Shown one piece after another: positions 50,148 through 62,446 of a stretch of DNA of 64,000 nt. Each line of letters begins with the position of its first letter. The first letter of the stretch is position 1. Where the stretch lies: contig JAVKOQ010000208.1 in assembly GCA_031835245.1 (NCBI GenBank), positions 28,051-92,050 on the forward strand. Direction: 5' to 3'. Below the pieces are notes generated by a model that was not told where the DNA came from, did no database searches, and was given only the letters and a program-made list of their open reading frames with translations. The stretch comes from Balamuthia mandrillaris (lineage: Eukaryota; Discosea; Longamoebia; Balamuthiidae). A program made the position numbers and the translations under genes.

Positions 50148-52333
50148 TCAATAGCAAATAAACAAAACATATAAACGGGCAGACAAACCTCCTTTGCCAA
50201 AACGATATCCGCTCTTGGGAGCTTCTGGTGGCGCTATACGTAAGCCTTGAGACAAAATGCCCACAAAGTTGGACAATCGCGAACCCTGCATTGTTAAAAT
50301 AATAACAGCTCGCATTAGTCTGGGTATCCAATTAAGAAAGAATGAATGAATGAATGAATGAATGAAAAAAAGGTGTGAAATGCGCACATGCCACAAAAGC
50401 TGACGATTGGAGTCGTCCTTCCACGGTTTGAAAGTCTCTTCGTTGCCATGCCGTTCGATGCGGAAGATGTCCACAACTTCCAAATCAAAGTTACGAAAGT
50501 ACTTTCGGTCGTGACCCTGAATGGCATACTCTTCCAAGGCCTTGAACTCTTCCGAGTTCTTGTCCAACGGTTCGATTGTTGTGTTAAGCTTCTCGTAGCT
50601 TTGATCAATCGCGCTCTGTCCACTGGACGAACCGCCTTCCACTGTTAACATGCTTTGAGCTATTTCTATCTCTTGTAAGGCCTATTGTAAAACATTACGT
50701 TAATCAAATAACAAAGAAAGGCAATGAAAGAGCGTGAAAAGAGAATGTAGTCACTCCTCGTTCCAACTCGACAATATTAAAAACGAGTAGGTTCGAACAG
50801 AGTGACACAGGAGGAGGAGAAGCAGGACCACATATGAGTGACCCTTCCTTCGCCAAGATAGAGACAGATGGAAGTCAAAACATCTGCCTATAAAATATCG
50901 CTCCTGTTCAAAATGAGAACTTTGCTCTCCGTTGGTGCTTAAGCACAAAACACATTGCTTAAGGTTTTGTGGTCTATCCCAACGTTTGGTAATGCGGAGA
51001 AAATGAAGGAGAAGAAGAACAAGAAGGATGAAGAATGAAGAACAAGAACCTCAAGAATAGCTGATTTCTTGTTGAGAAGTTCAAGATTATCGATGACCGG
51101 TGGCTTTTCGGAACCAAAGTCTTGAGGAATAAGTGTATAGAACCTATTCAAAAAAAAAGTTAAGCAACAAAAAACAAAAGAAAACGACAGAGAAAAGAAA
51201 ACCTGTTAGTGCAATCAAGTAAGCCATCGCTCTTATCTGGTGCATCACTTTCAATGAGTTTCTGTATCTCGGAGAGCACTTCGTATCCTCGTTGGATGTG
51301 CTTCTTTGAAAGTTTGCCTGGCAAGAATGTTGGATTAGCTTACCAAGCAAAAGAAAGATAAGACGCAAGCAGAGCTAACCAAGTGGCATCTTCTTGATGT
51401 CTATTTCCAGCTCAACAAGGGTGTGCTTCATAACTTCGATGTCAAAAATGGAGCAGACGAGCTGCTGTACTCTCGGATCAAGCTTAGAGCCGGTATTAGA
51501 TTTGCTGACATCCAACAATTTAATTTCCTTCTCGTCATTGCCGTAGTCCAACTCGATCGGATAGAACTTGCCGGGTACCTTTTTGATGAGAAAATACAGA
51601 AAAAGAGATAAACATAAAAAGATGAGCAACAAAGACCATAACGTCATGAAGAAATGATACGAGAGAAAGAAAACTGAACAGAAAGAGAAGCAGGAAAGAA
51701 AGAAAAAAAGAGAACCTTGGCAAAGTTATGCCTCTCTTCCCAATTGTTGCCTGTCTTATCAAAGTAAAGAGTGGTAAACTGATCGATGGCTTCATCTCTG
51801 GAATTGTGTCTCTCAATCTTATGAGCGCCAGGAGTACCCACTCGTCCCCATCTTCTGAATGTGTACCTATTTGTTTTGTTCCTTATATCAGTTCATGATC
51901 CCTGCGATAAGGAGAGGAAGAAGAGTACCATTTTGCTTTAGCATCATGCTCCAACAGCTGCAAACAATAAAAGCTGTTCCTTCCTCTTTGGCCGACTGTC
52001 ACATCCGTCTTTGTTGTTAAATCAACAGAAGTAAATGAGATCAATCAGTTAACAAATGTAACTTATTTTCAAAACCACGAAATGCACGAGAGAACGAGAG
52101 AACGAGAGAACGAAGCGGAGGAGGCAGAGCATACAAGATTCAGCATAACGTTATAGATAGTGTCGCCTTCTTCTAACACATGAACTTTCTCAGCCTTGGC
52201 ACAGTGGATATCGATGGCAGCTCGTCCCTTACGTACTTGCTTCATTCTTCCAGTTTCTTCCATTTCCTCCACTCTGCTCTCTGGAAGAAAGAAGATAGTT
52301 CGTGAGTTTAAACCCAACGTTTTGTGTAGGTGA

Positions 52334-52374
<41 letters not shown>

Positions 52375-52837
52375 ATACTCTTTTCTTCTTTGCCACCAGC
52401 GTCAGTAGTTTTACGCTTCGAGCCACTCAGCTTCTCCTTTCCTTTGTCCTTTTCCTCCTCTTCCCGCTCAATTTGCTGCAAAGGCAATCTGTAAAGCGAT
52501 TGATCTTCCAACTTCTTCGCCTCCACTGAGTCCAGAATGAAGTTCTCGTCGAGACAGGGCACTTGTGCATTGATGGCCTTCTTGATGGTATCTTGGTGGT
52601 CGATCACTCCTTTGTCTGTGGCCACAACGTAGTTAATTTTCGGAGTAAACTTGCTGAGCACGACACCGCCATTGTCGTTGATGAGGGTCTTAAATTCATC
52701 GACGCTCTTTGTGAAATCATCACCCAGAAATAGGAAGCGTAAACCGTCAAATACTGGCCCTGTTTTTGGAAGGTAAGAGAAGAGAGGGAGGTGAGAGGGA
52801 GGGGAGAGGGGGAGAGGGAGAGGGGAGAGAGAGAGAG

Positions 52838-52875
<38 letters not shown>

Positions 52876-54500
52876 GAGAGATCAGAGATCAGAGATCAGA
52901 GAGAGGAGAAACAAGAGAAAAGATAATGAGAACATTGAAGATAAGGAAGGCGGGGGAGAGCAAGAGAGAAAGTACCAGTCTCTTCCTCCTCTTCTTCACT
53001 TGAATCCTTTCGTCGCCGCTTCTTATTGCTAGCACCCTTGCTCCTGCTACTAGCAGGTTGCTTCCGTTTCTTCGAGTCACTAGTTTTGCTCTTTGGCGTA
53101 GGTTTGTCGCTGACTTTGGTGATCTTAGAGTGCCACCATTTGGGGTTCTTCCATTTGTCGCGAGTGAGTTCGTCTTTACTAGCCGTAAACGTGCATTTGC
53201 TCCAAGAGGTGGCGTGATGATGGCACGTATATTGTCCTTGCTCATAATGCAGTGCCCCTTTTTGACATTTTGGACACTATATTGTTTCACCACCAGTTAA
53301 TCATACTTCATTGGTTCAGAAAGATAAAACATGTGAAGGAGCAGCGCACTTGAGGAATGGCGCCCAGCAATACTCCATCAGCGATCCTTTGAGCGAGATC
53401 GTCTTTACCACCACGAGAAGACTGATTGTTCTTCTCCAACACTTCCTTCATTTCTGAAGTTGTCAACTTAGAGGTAATCTGATCTTTTAATTCCCACAAC
53501 TGCCTCACATACTTTTCTTCTTCTGTCTCTTCTGTTAAAAAATTAAACGGCATTGTGAGACCTAGAATAGAAAAGAGAGAGAAAAGAGGAGGAAACCTGT
53601 TTCTGCCTCTTCAGCAGATTCTTCTTCCTCTTCTTCGCCTTCTTCTCCTTCTTCCTGTTCTGCCTCAAGGGCCTTTTTGAGACGAGCAACTAAAGCTTTC
53701 TTTAATCCAGTGGTATCCAAGTCTCTGCTTTTGAGCTCCTCTTTTAAAATGGCGACAGTCATTGAATCCACATCTTCTAGTGATGTCTTTTTAGGTTTCT
53801 TGGAGCTCTTCTTTTTTACAGACTTTGGCTTCTCTTCACTTTCTTTCTCCACGTCCATGTCGTCCTTGGAGGAGGATTCATTCTCTCCTTTTGTAACAAA
53901 AAAGAATGAGTTAGACGAAAATAACTTTGACTAAAGGAGGAGGGGAGGAGGAAGGAGGAAGACGAACGAAGAAGAAGATAGCAATGACAGGAGAGAGGGA
54001 GGGGGAGAGAGAGGAGAGAGGGAGAGTAAGAAGAGAAACCGGTAAAGCGTTTGATCTTCGGTTGATCAGCAGGTCGAAGGGTATCGAACCCCTTGATTAA
54101 CGCCACCGACTTCACATCAGGTCGCTTGTGGAAGAAGCACTTCACGTGGTGATAGACATAAATCTCTCCTGTTATATTTTGTATAACAAAAAAAAGAAGA
54201 TAGTAAGCAGAAAAAACTACATTACAAAAAAAGGAAGAAATATTCGCAAACCATCAAAGTTGGAAGCAGACTCCAAAATGCCGATGCGCAGCGTGTCTTT
54301 CTCTATTTTGGTCTTGCAGTGGCGGCAGGAGGACCGGCTCGACTTGGCGTATTCAATGCGAAAGTCGTCCTTCAACTTGCCTTCTTCGTTGTTGTTGCTG
54401 CCATTGTCGGAAGCAGAGGAGGAAGTGGAAGAGGAAGTGGAAGTGGAAGAGGAAGAGGTAGAGGTAGAGGAAGAACCTTTTGCTGTAACACCATTGTGAG

Positions 54501-54546
<46 letters not shown>

Positions 54547-54811
54547 CAGAGCAGAGCAGAGCAGAGCAAAGAGAGCAGATAGGCGAGGGAGTAGAGAGGA
54601 GAGCAAGAGAGACCTTTATCGGTAAAGCGTTGGATCTTAGGACGGTCAGAAGGACGGAGAAGGTCAAAGCCTTTGAGGAGGGTGGTATCGCACACGTCCG
54701 GTCGTTTGTCAAAAAAGCATTTTACGTGGTGGTACACATAAATCTCACCTTTTTTATTTTATTTTTCACATAGAGAACGGTGAGAAGAGAATGAGAGTAA
54801 GAGGAGAAACG

Positions 54812-54842
<31 letters not shown>

Positions 54843-55012
54843 AGAAGAGAGAGAGAAGCAAGAAGAGAGGGAGCTAACCAACCGTCGAAATTGGAGGCTG
54901 GTTCGAGAATGCCGATGCGCAGCGAGTCCTTCTCGATCTTGGTCTTGCAGTGCTTGCAGGAGGACCTGTTGGACTTGGCGTACTCGATGCGAAAGTCGTC
55001 CTTCAGCGACAT
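49599..55012 (-). CDS. PARP1: Poly(ADP-ribose) polymerase 1 with SAP motif
   Basis: Nineteen minus-strand exons give 1102 aa, from 55012-54883 to 49743-49599; all junctions keep phase. Order: PARP zinc finger A (residues 1-90, [10 protein letters not shown] then YHHVKCFF), Ser/Thr linker, near-identical finger B (about 120-215), SAP motif (about 240-280, [19 protein letters not shown]), PADR1 with its zinc site ([21 protein letters not shown]), a BRCT-like domain ([11 protein letters not shown]), WGR ([13 protein letters not shown]), the helical regulatory domain ([20 protein letters not shown]), and the catalytic domain. The catalytic triad is present: His in LLWHGSR, Tyr in SKSASYC, Glu in NEYIVYD. 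It senses DNA breaks in the nucleus and builds poly(ADP-ribose) from NAD+. Both fingers are each split by an intron at the same place, after NFDG, so finger B is a tandem exon duplication. Confidence 0.95.
50104..50144. repeat. (GA)n microsatellite in a PARP1 intron
   Basis: GA on the plus strand is CT on the gene's sense strand. Similar tracts sit in other PARP1 introns at about 52329-52371, 52783-52890, 54505-54542 and 54813-54860. Confidence 0.9.
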
Positions 55013-55369
55013 TCCATAGATCGACGGGGTGACGGACCGAGTGAGCTGGCGGAGGCGTAACGGGGAAGAGAGCGCTTTTCTTGTTTAAATAAAATTTATT
55101 TTTTGTTTTGAACAAAAAAAATTGTTTATTAAACTTTTTCGGAGATATCACTTCTCCTGGAATCGGAGGAAACCTGTATTTCCAGCACATTCATTGGAGA
55201 GGAGAGACGTAATTTGGTCGTGACCGAGCCCAATAGAAATTTCTTGGAAAAAATTCGGAGAAATATTGGCTTGAGGGGTAATTTCATATTTTTTTGCCGC
55301 TTTTTTTTTGGAGAAAAATAGAGCAAAAGAAAAAAAAAATTAAAGGGCAAAAAACGAGGTAGCAAGAAA

Positions 55370-56009
55370 ATGGCAGGCATCGCAAGAGGCAGATTGATGG
55401 AAGAACGCAAGGTAGATCTATTTTTTATTCTACTGCTTGTTTGTTGGGACTCTGGTCTGTTGTGACTTTTTTTTTGGGATTAATTGGGGTTGAGATGATA
55501 AGCTATATTTTTGTTTTGTGTGTGTTTTTTTTTGGCTGTTATGTTGACCATTCCTCTACTTTTGTCCTTCTTCTTGAATGTTCTACTCTTTTTTTTTTTT
55601 AAATTTGTACTTTGGTTGTTGTCATGACTTAGGCTTGGCGCAAAGACCACCCTCCGGTAACTACTTTATTTTACCTCTGCCTTCCCCAACTGTCTGCAGT
55701 GTTCTCTTACTTTCCTCTATCTCTTCTCTTCGACTCTTGTTCGCCGCTCTCCTTCTCTTCCTTTTTCCTTCATTCTTCGAATAAGGGGTTCTTTGCCAGA
55801 CCCGAAAGCAACGATGACGGCACTCTTAACCTCATGCGTTGGACTTGTGGCATTCCAGGCAAGAAAGGCACTCTTTGGGAAGGAGGCATGTTCCCTATCA
55901 CAATGGAGTTTACTGACGACTATCCCAGCAAGCCTCCCAAATGTACTTCTTCACTCTTCGTCTTCTTCTTTATTTCTCTGCTTGCCTTTCTGTCACTTCT
56001 TTGTTTCTC

Positions 56010-56066
<57 letters not shown>

Positions 56067-56478
56067 CTTTCTCGCAGTCATTCTCTCATCCTCTCTTTCT
56101 CTTGTTTTCCTTTACTAAAGTTTGATGAACTTTTAGGTCGGTTTCCAGCAGGTTTCTTCCATCCAAACATATATCCTTCAGGAACGGTCTGTCTGAGCAT
56201 CGTCAACGAGGATGAGGACTGGAAACCTTCCATTTCTGTTAAACAGGTTCGCTTTTGTCCTTATCGTACTGAATAGCAACAAAAGTTTGCAGAGAAGCAA
56301 GAAGAGAGAAAAACGAACAGTTGTTGTATCATTGCTTATGAAAAGTAACCTCTTCTTTGATAGATATTAATGGGCATTCAAGACCTTCTAGACAATCCAA
56401 ACCCAAACAGTCCTGCTCAACAAGATGCCTATGCTCTTTTTGTGTACGTTTATCCTTCTCCACTCTCTGCTTGTGTTT

Positions 56479-56516
<38 letters not shown>

Positions 56517-56833
56517 CGCTCTCTTCTCTAAATTCTCTTTTTCCTTCTGATGATGACAACCACTGGGCACTGAACAGAAAGAGTGTTATGATTACACTCC
56601 AAAGAAATCAGAAATCTTTTGTCTGATCTGTCTTCTTCTTGTTCTTGTTCTTGTTCTTGTTCTTCTTCTTCTTGTTCTTCTTGTTCTTCTTGTTCTTGTT
56701 CTTCTTCTTCTTCTTCTTCTTCTTCTTCCGTGATTTCGAGGTCTAACCTGTCTTTGTTTCACGCAAATACAGAACCAACAGACCAGAGTACGAACGACGA
56801 GTGAAACTACAGAGCAGCAAATACGCCGCCTGA
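55370..56833 (+). CDS. UBE2I: SUMO-conjugating enzyme E2, Ubc9
   Basis: Six exons (55370-55411, 55633-55656, 55786-55942, 56137-56246, 56364-56443, 56773-56833) give 157 aa, one residue shorter than human Ubc9. It starts [14 protein letters not shown] then [14 protein letters not shown]. The active-site loop [14 protein letters not shown] places the catalytic cysteine at residue 93, as in human Ubc9. [15 protein letters not shown] and [19 protein letters not shown] follow, and the end is [10 protein letters not shown]. Exon 2 is only 24 bp. It passes SUMO from the E1 to target lysines. Introns 3 and 5 hold CT tracts, and intron 5 also a TTC/TTG tract (about 56635-56728). Identification is firm. 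Confidence 0.94.
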
Positions 56834-57598
56834 GATCCTTTTATCTTCCTCCACTTTTTTTCTCAACAAAAAAAAAAAAACAAATGTCCGATAGAAAAAC
56901 GTCAGAGAAGACTTTGTCCCGTCCGCATGCCTTCCCCTATCGTAGGATGTTGCCTCTTTGTTCGGTGATGTAAAAGAGTTATATTTTGTTACACAATATC
57001 ACCAATAATCCCCACAAGAGCAGCGCCCATCAGGAGAGAAGTGATGGAAGCGGTTGCCATCCCTCACCAGGATCTCCCGCTGAGTGACCTTGGCAATGAA
57101 CTTGGTGGCTGTGTGGCAGTCCCCACACACCCTCAGGTTCTTCATTCTCCTTCATGGCAGCGAAGCAGGCCAAGCCTTCCTCCACCAGCCTTGCGTGGCT
57201 GCACGCGTTCAGGTGTCTTTCTGCCAGTTATTGCATTCTCGTAAATTATTTTCCAATTTTACGAAAATAATTTCGATTTTATGAAAAACATGTAAAATTA
57301 TCGGGGTTTGTTTCATCTATCTCAAGTAAGCAAAAAAAGGCGGGAAAACAAAAAAGGTTTTTTTTTGCCGCTCGTGTCTTTCTTGTCAACAAAAAAAACA
57401 ATACAAAAACAAAAAAAACAAAAAAAAAAAAACGTAGCAAAAAGACCTTTTGCCAAAAGAAGTAGCAAAAAAAAAAGTAGCAGCAGGGTGAAGACGAAGA
57501 ACAAAGGGAGGGGGGAAAAGGAGTAGCCGAAGCAGAAGAAGAACAAGAAGAAGAACAAGGGTGGGGAAGGACGAACGCAAAAAAATTTTTTTAAAAAA
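56834..57598. other. Spacer holding a PPR gene fragment
   Basis: Besides the PPR fragment at 56998-57212 it is AT-rich (57213-57300), then has A-rich runs up to the RhoGEF start. No functional gene was seen. Confidence 0.5.
56998..57212 (-). pseudogene. Internally deleted fragment of a DYW PPR gene
   Basis: On the minus strand, 57145-56998 matches the last 146 bp of the intact PPR gene (34121-34266), ending with the GDYW stop region. Directly next to it, about 57212-57149 matches an internal stretch (near 33465-33525, VEEGLACFAAM region). About 600 bp that separate the two in the parent are missing. No intact domain remains. It is a short decayed copy about 22.7 kb from the parent. Confidence 0.8.
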
Positions 57599-60595
57599 AT
57601 GAGCATAACGCCGCCTTTGCGTGCTTCTGGTTCCTCTTCTTCGTCCTCGAATTCTGATGAAGCCGACACGTCAAAGCCGATTGTGGGTGGTAAAGGAGGA
57701 AGAGGTGGAGGAGAGAGGGACGCTCATGCTGGCATAAGTCCTTCCTTGCTGCGCCTCAATTTGATGCCTCCTCCCCTAACGCTTCCACCGCAACAACAAG
57801 AAGACCGTAAAAAGAAGAAAAAAAGTAGGAAAAAAGAAGAACAAAGCGGTTCGTTCATCTCTTAATCTTTTTTCCTTGCCTCAAAGCAAAAGATTTACTT
57901 TACTTTTTTTTTATTTTTGTGAACAGGAAAGAAAAAGAGCAAAAAAGGAAGAGCCGCAACTATTCATTTGGACAGTTCGCCAGTGAAGTCCTCTTCTTCT
58001 TCTTCACGACGCAAACGTCATCAGTCGCATTCTCGCAAAAACTCTCCTCTTTCCGCAAGCTACGAGGAAAACGAGAACGAGACGATCCTCTCCAAGTCCG
58101 CTTCGACGACTCCTCGCACGTTACAAACCCAAAGAAGCTTTTCCATCTATGAGCTCGCAGCTGCTTTAGGCCAACGAAAAGATCAACTGACAAACTCTTT
58201 TTCTGCCTCTTCTTCTGCAATACTCTCTCCGTCGTCGTCTGCTTCGTCTTCTGGTTCTTCCGGACAACTTTCATTGGATGAAGAGAGAGACAAAAACAAG
58301 TACCTTTCTTCATCGAAGCAAAGGAATCGTTCGGTTACAGCTGATCCTCCTCTTATTCGCTCTTTTTCGTTGTCCAAAACACAAGAAGATACAGAAACAA
58401 CCAAAGAGAAAGAAGTAGAGGAAGAAAGAGATGAAGAAGAAATTATGGAGCAAAGAGACCGATTCGTTAGAGAGGTCTTAACAATGGAAAGCAATTATTT
58501 GAAGAATTTGGAGATCTTAGTTCAAGTCTATGCTCGAAAGTTACAGTCGTGGGAGGAGCTCTCCAGAAAACAGGCCATCGGCCTCATCTTCACTCAGTTT
58601 GAAGGCTTTTTGGACCAACACAGTCGATTCCAGCAAAGCATGAAGAGAAGAGTGGATGATAGTTGGAATGTCAAAACTTCTCTCTTTAGCGATATCTTTC
58701 TTAAAGAGGTTTACCTTTGTTCTTCTTTCGGTTTCTTTCTTTCTTACCAACATTAACCTCTTTTTTTTATCAACACAAAAGGGAGGGTTCATGCGTACAT
58801 ATGGAGCTTATTTTCTCAGTTACGTGTATTCTGTAAACGCCATCAACAAGTTAAAAGCAAAGTCTCGAACATTTGCTGCTTTTTTAGACGTATGTTCCTG
58901 TTGTCTTCTTTACTGTTCCCAAACATTACGAAACTCATCATTTCTACCTTAGACGTGCGATAAACAAGCAGAAGAAACCGGAATGACAACATTGGATTCT
59001 CTTCTCATTTGCCCGATTCAGCAGATTACTCGATACGCTCTTCTCTTTTCTGTACTGCCTTTCTGTTTTCTCTCCCATGTCGTTTTGCTTCATTAACATT
59101 TTTCTCTTCAAAAGAAATTGATGGAAGTAACACCAGAAAGTCACCCAGACTACAACAACACAGCGAAAGCTCTTCGCATGCTCAAAAACCTGAACACGGA
59201 ACTCAACGAGAAGAAACGACAGGCAGAACAAGCAGTGGCGGCCAAGAAAGAAACGGAAGAGATTCTCAGTCGCTCCAACGAAAAACTTCGACGCGTGAAG
59301 AAACCAAAGGTGAAAAAGTCTCTGCTATGCCTCAAGTTGCAAACGTCAAATCTGCAAATCTTGGAACGACTTTCTGCGGTGGAATGTCCCTCCAGTGGAG
59401 TCGAAGTTTATGGCTGTTGTATTGAAGGTTGGCTGTGTGCCATGAAACAACATCAATCCGCTGAAGACTTTGCCATTTTGGAGCAGGAACTTGATATCTT
59501 GGAAGGGTTAGGTTTCTTCTCGTGGTCTTGCTTTCTTTCTCCGTTTTTTTTTCTTCTTTAAACTCTAATCTCTCTCTCTCTCTCTCTCTCTCTTCCTATA
59601 ATTCGTCTAGACTTCCTTATCACATGAATATCGAGCGATATCTCTTCCACGAATTCGTGGACAACAAACTGCGCGTATTCACCACCCGCTACGACTGCAA
59701 CCTCCGTCACGTGCTCGACCTCCGCATCAAGCTCCAAGCCAAACATCCAGAGGATGATTACTCCCTCTCCACCTCCCAAATCGTCAGTTATGCACTCGAC
59801 ATAATTCGAGGATTGGAGTTCCTTCACGAGCATCGCATCGTGCATCGCGAGCTTCAACCGGAAAATATTTTGGGCTTCTTCGAGCCTTCCACTCTACTCT
59901 TCAAGCATTTGGCCATCGGAAACTTTGAACACGCCAAAAAGATCACTTCTTCTGCTTCGACCAGGAAACGAAGTTTGTTAACCTCTTCGTCTTCTTCGGG
60001 CGTGGGTGGAGGAGGAAGCATTCGTGGGGTGGCCCCTGAAGTTCTCGCAAGTTTTGGCATCGGCAGTTCCTCCAATCTTCTCTCCTTACCATCCTCCTCT
60101 TCATCTTCTTTATCAGCGTCAACATCACCACGAACTCTATCATCTGGCAACATAAATAACAGTCAACGTGAAGAAGCTAGCAATGGCCTTCATCATCAAC
60201 AACATGCTCGCTATTCCTACGCGGCTGATGTATGGAGCTTTGGCATGGTTCTCTATGAGCTGATCACATTCAATAAGCCCTATGTGGATGAGAAAGAGGA
60301 CCATCTCGTCATGGAGAAGATAGCTAGAGGGGAACGACCGCCTCTCTTGCTTCCTTCTTCTCCTCGAAATGGTGATCACAAAAATGAAAAGGAGGGAACG
60401 GAAGGAGAAGAAGTAGGAAAGAAGAAAAAGAAGACGAAAAAGCCAGTCCAGCAGCAACAACAGAGAACAAGAGAACACAAAGACTTGATACCGTTGATCA
60501 GTTTGTTTGAGGACTGTACCGAGTTTCATCCGGAGAAGCGGCCAAATGCTGCTCACATCAAGCAAGCGCTTCTTGAGATTCTCGAGGAAGACTAG
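57599..60595 (+). CDS. RhoGEF (DH) domain fused to a pseudokinase
   Basis: Six exons (57599-57848, 57927-58708, 58782-58889, 58953-59051, 59115-59506, 59611-60595) give 871 aa. Residues 1-255 are Ser-rich and basic. Residues about 261-450 are a DH domain: RFVREVLTMESNYLKNLE, QFEGFLDQHSRFQ, LLICPIQQITRYALLFS, DYNNTAKALRMLKNLN. Residues about 485-870 have a protein kinase fold: CAMKQ with the usual Lys (524), IVHRELQPENIL where the catalytic Asp of HRD is Glu (624), IGNF where DFG is expected (Asn648), then GVAPEVLA and DVWSFGMVLYELITFNKPY. With both catalytic aspartates replaced it is probably inactive and regulatory. The DH part would activate a Rho/Rac GTPase. No PH domain follows the DH. 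Confidence 0.8.
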
Positions 60596-60690
60596 TGCCC
60601 TTTCTTCCCTTCTCGTTTGTGTTTGCAGAACAACAAAAATTTTATTTGTACAATTTGCTTTGGCCCAAGGGCCACGGGCTCTTTGTTTTT

Positions 60691-62395
60691 TTACTCAAAA
60701 AGAGAGTAAAACACTTCCTGAAGATCGCTGCATTGGGTTTTGAGAGCCTCAAAACGACCTTCGGGCAACATGGCGGGCATCATTGTGGCCAACAAGCTCC
60801 TTCCTTCAAACGTCGGCTCTTCCTTTTCGTCCTCCTCTTTCTCTTTTTTCTTCAGACAAAAGGTGGTCCGCTTGTAGGCAACTTCCACCACTCCTTTGCG
60901 TAAGCGATGTGGCTCTCCGTCCACCTTTGGTTTATAAATAGTGTTTTTGTTTAGTTGTTTGGTAACACGAAACATAAAACGGAGATAGCGAGAGCAAGAA
61001 AGAGCGAGAAGGGTAAAGAGGATACACAAACCTGCATGCATGTTTCTCTATCATCAAAGTACTCAACCCGTACAGTGGTACCTTGCGCGATACGAACGGC
61101 GTTTGCCAAGTTAACCTGAATAGTGGCCATGTGAAAGGTATTGGCCAAACCAACCACTTCCAATAGACCATCATCTATTCTTTGCTCTCTCCACTTTTTC
61201 GTTTCTTCTCTTGACTCCTGTGAAATCTCTCCATCGTTACTTTCTCCTTCTTCATCCGACAAAGAAGTTCCCCACAAGTTGCATCCACCCATGTAAGAAG
61301 GAAGATTGATGATGCAAATACCACCCAAGTCTTGCGGCAAAGGAACCAGCTTGCCGTCCACCTGCAATGTTAAGACTTTGTCGACGGGAGGAATGTCGGC
61401 GATTACGTCTTCTACCATCGCATGAAGCCCGTAGTTTGCATAGAAGAACTTGTTGGCTAATCGTGTGGAGCACAGCGACGGCATTTCTTCGCGCAGTTCG
61501 TGAAACTTCATTGCTATTCTTGCGTCCACTCCTTTTTATTATTGTTTTTTGAGTTGAAAAAATGAGCGAAAGATAGGGGGAGAGAGAGAGAGAGCAGATA
61601 GGGTTTATACCAATGCTGAAGTAGTTGTTCATGATGAAGCTGTGATGTTCTTCGTTGTTGTTCTTCACCTCAGGACTAACCTTCACTTTCCATCTTAAAA
61701 AACATTGTTGTCAGTATTTCTGTTGATAACATAAAAGGATAAAAAGAGAGAAACAAAACTGATCCAGGCGAACAACTTCGGCTGCTTCTATTTGTCGTAA
61801 GATAGGAGAGAGTGACTCTCCATCGTAGCCACCACCCCACCCCAATGTACGTGCTAAGTCATTCCCTGTTCCTAACTTTGATTTTGAAGAGAGTTAAAAA
61901 GAAAGGCAAGAGAGAAGCAAAAACAATAAATAGCGTACAGGCAAAGGACAAAGCGCGGGCGTGATGGGGAGTCGTGCTTTATGAATTGACTGAAGGACCC
62001 ACGCCATGGTACCATCCCCTCCGCAGGCTAACACCCGCAAGTTTGGCACAAACCTGAACTTATCCAAAACGGCTGTCGGCTGTTGCTCCGTCAATTCAAA
62101 GATTTGATTGGGACCCAGCCACCGTTCTAACCGTCGCTTCAGCTCTTCCACTTCTGCTCCTCTCCCTTTCGAGTTGATGAAAGCGATCAAGGGCGTGTTT
62201 TCTGGTTGAAAGTAGTTTGTTATTTCTGTTGTTGATGTTTCTTGTTCGACAGAATTGTGAGGTTGGTGTGCGTGGATGTTTGTTGTGTCCAAAGAAGAAG
62301 GGGCACCAAGCCAAAGCAACCGCCAGTGACGCGGTAGACAGTGCTCGTCCTTCATGTTTTTCATACAATTCGTATGTACCTTTTTTTTGTTTATT

Positions 62396-62446
<51 letters not shown>

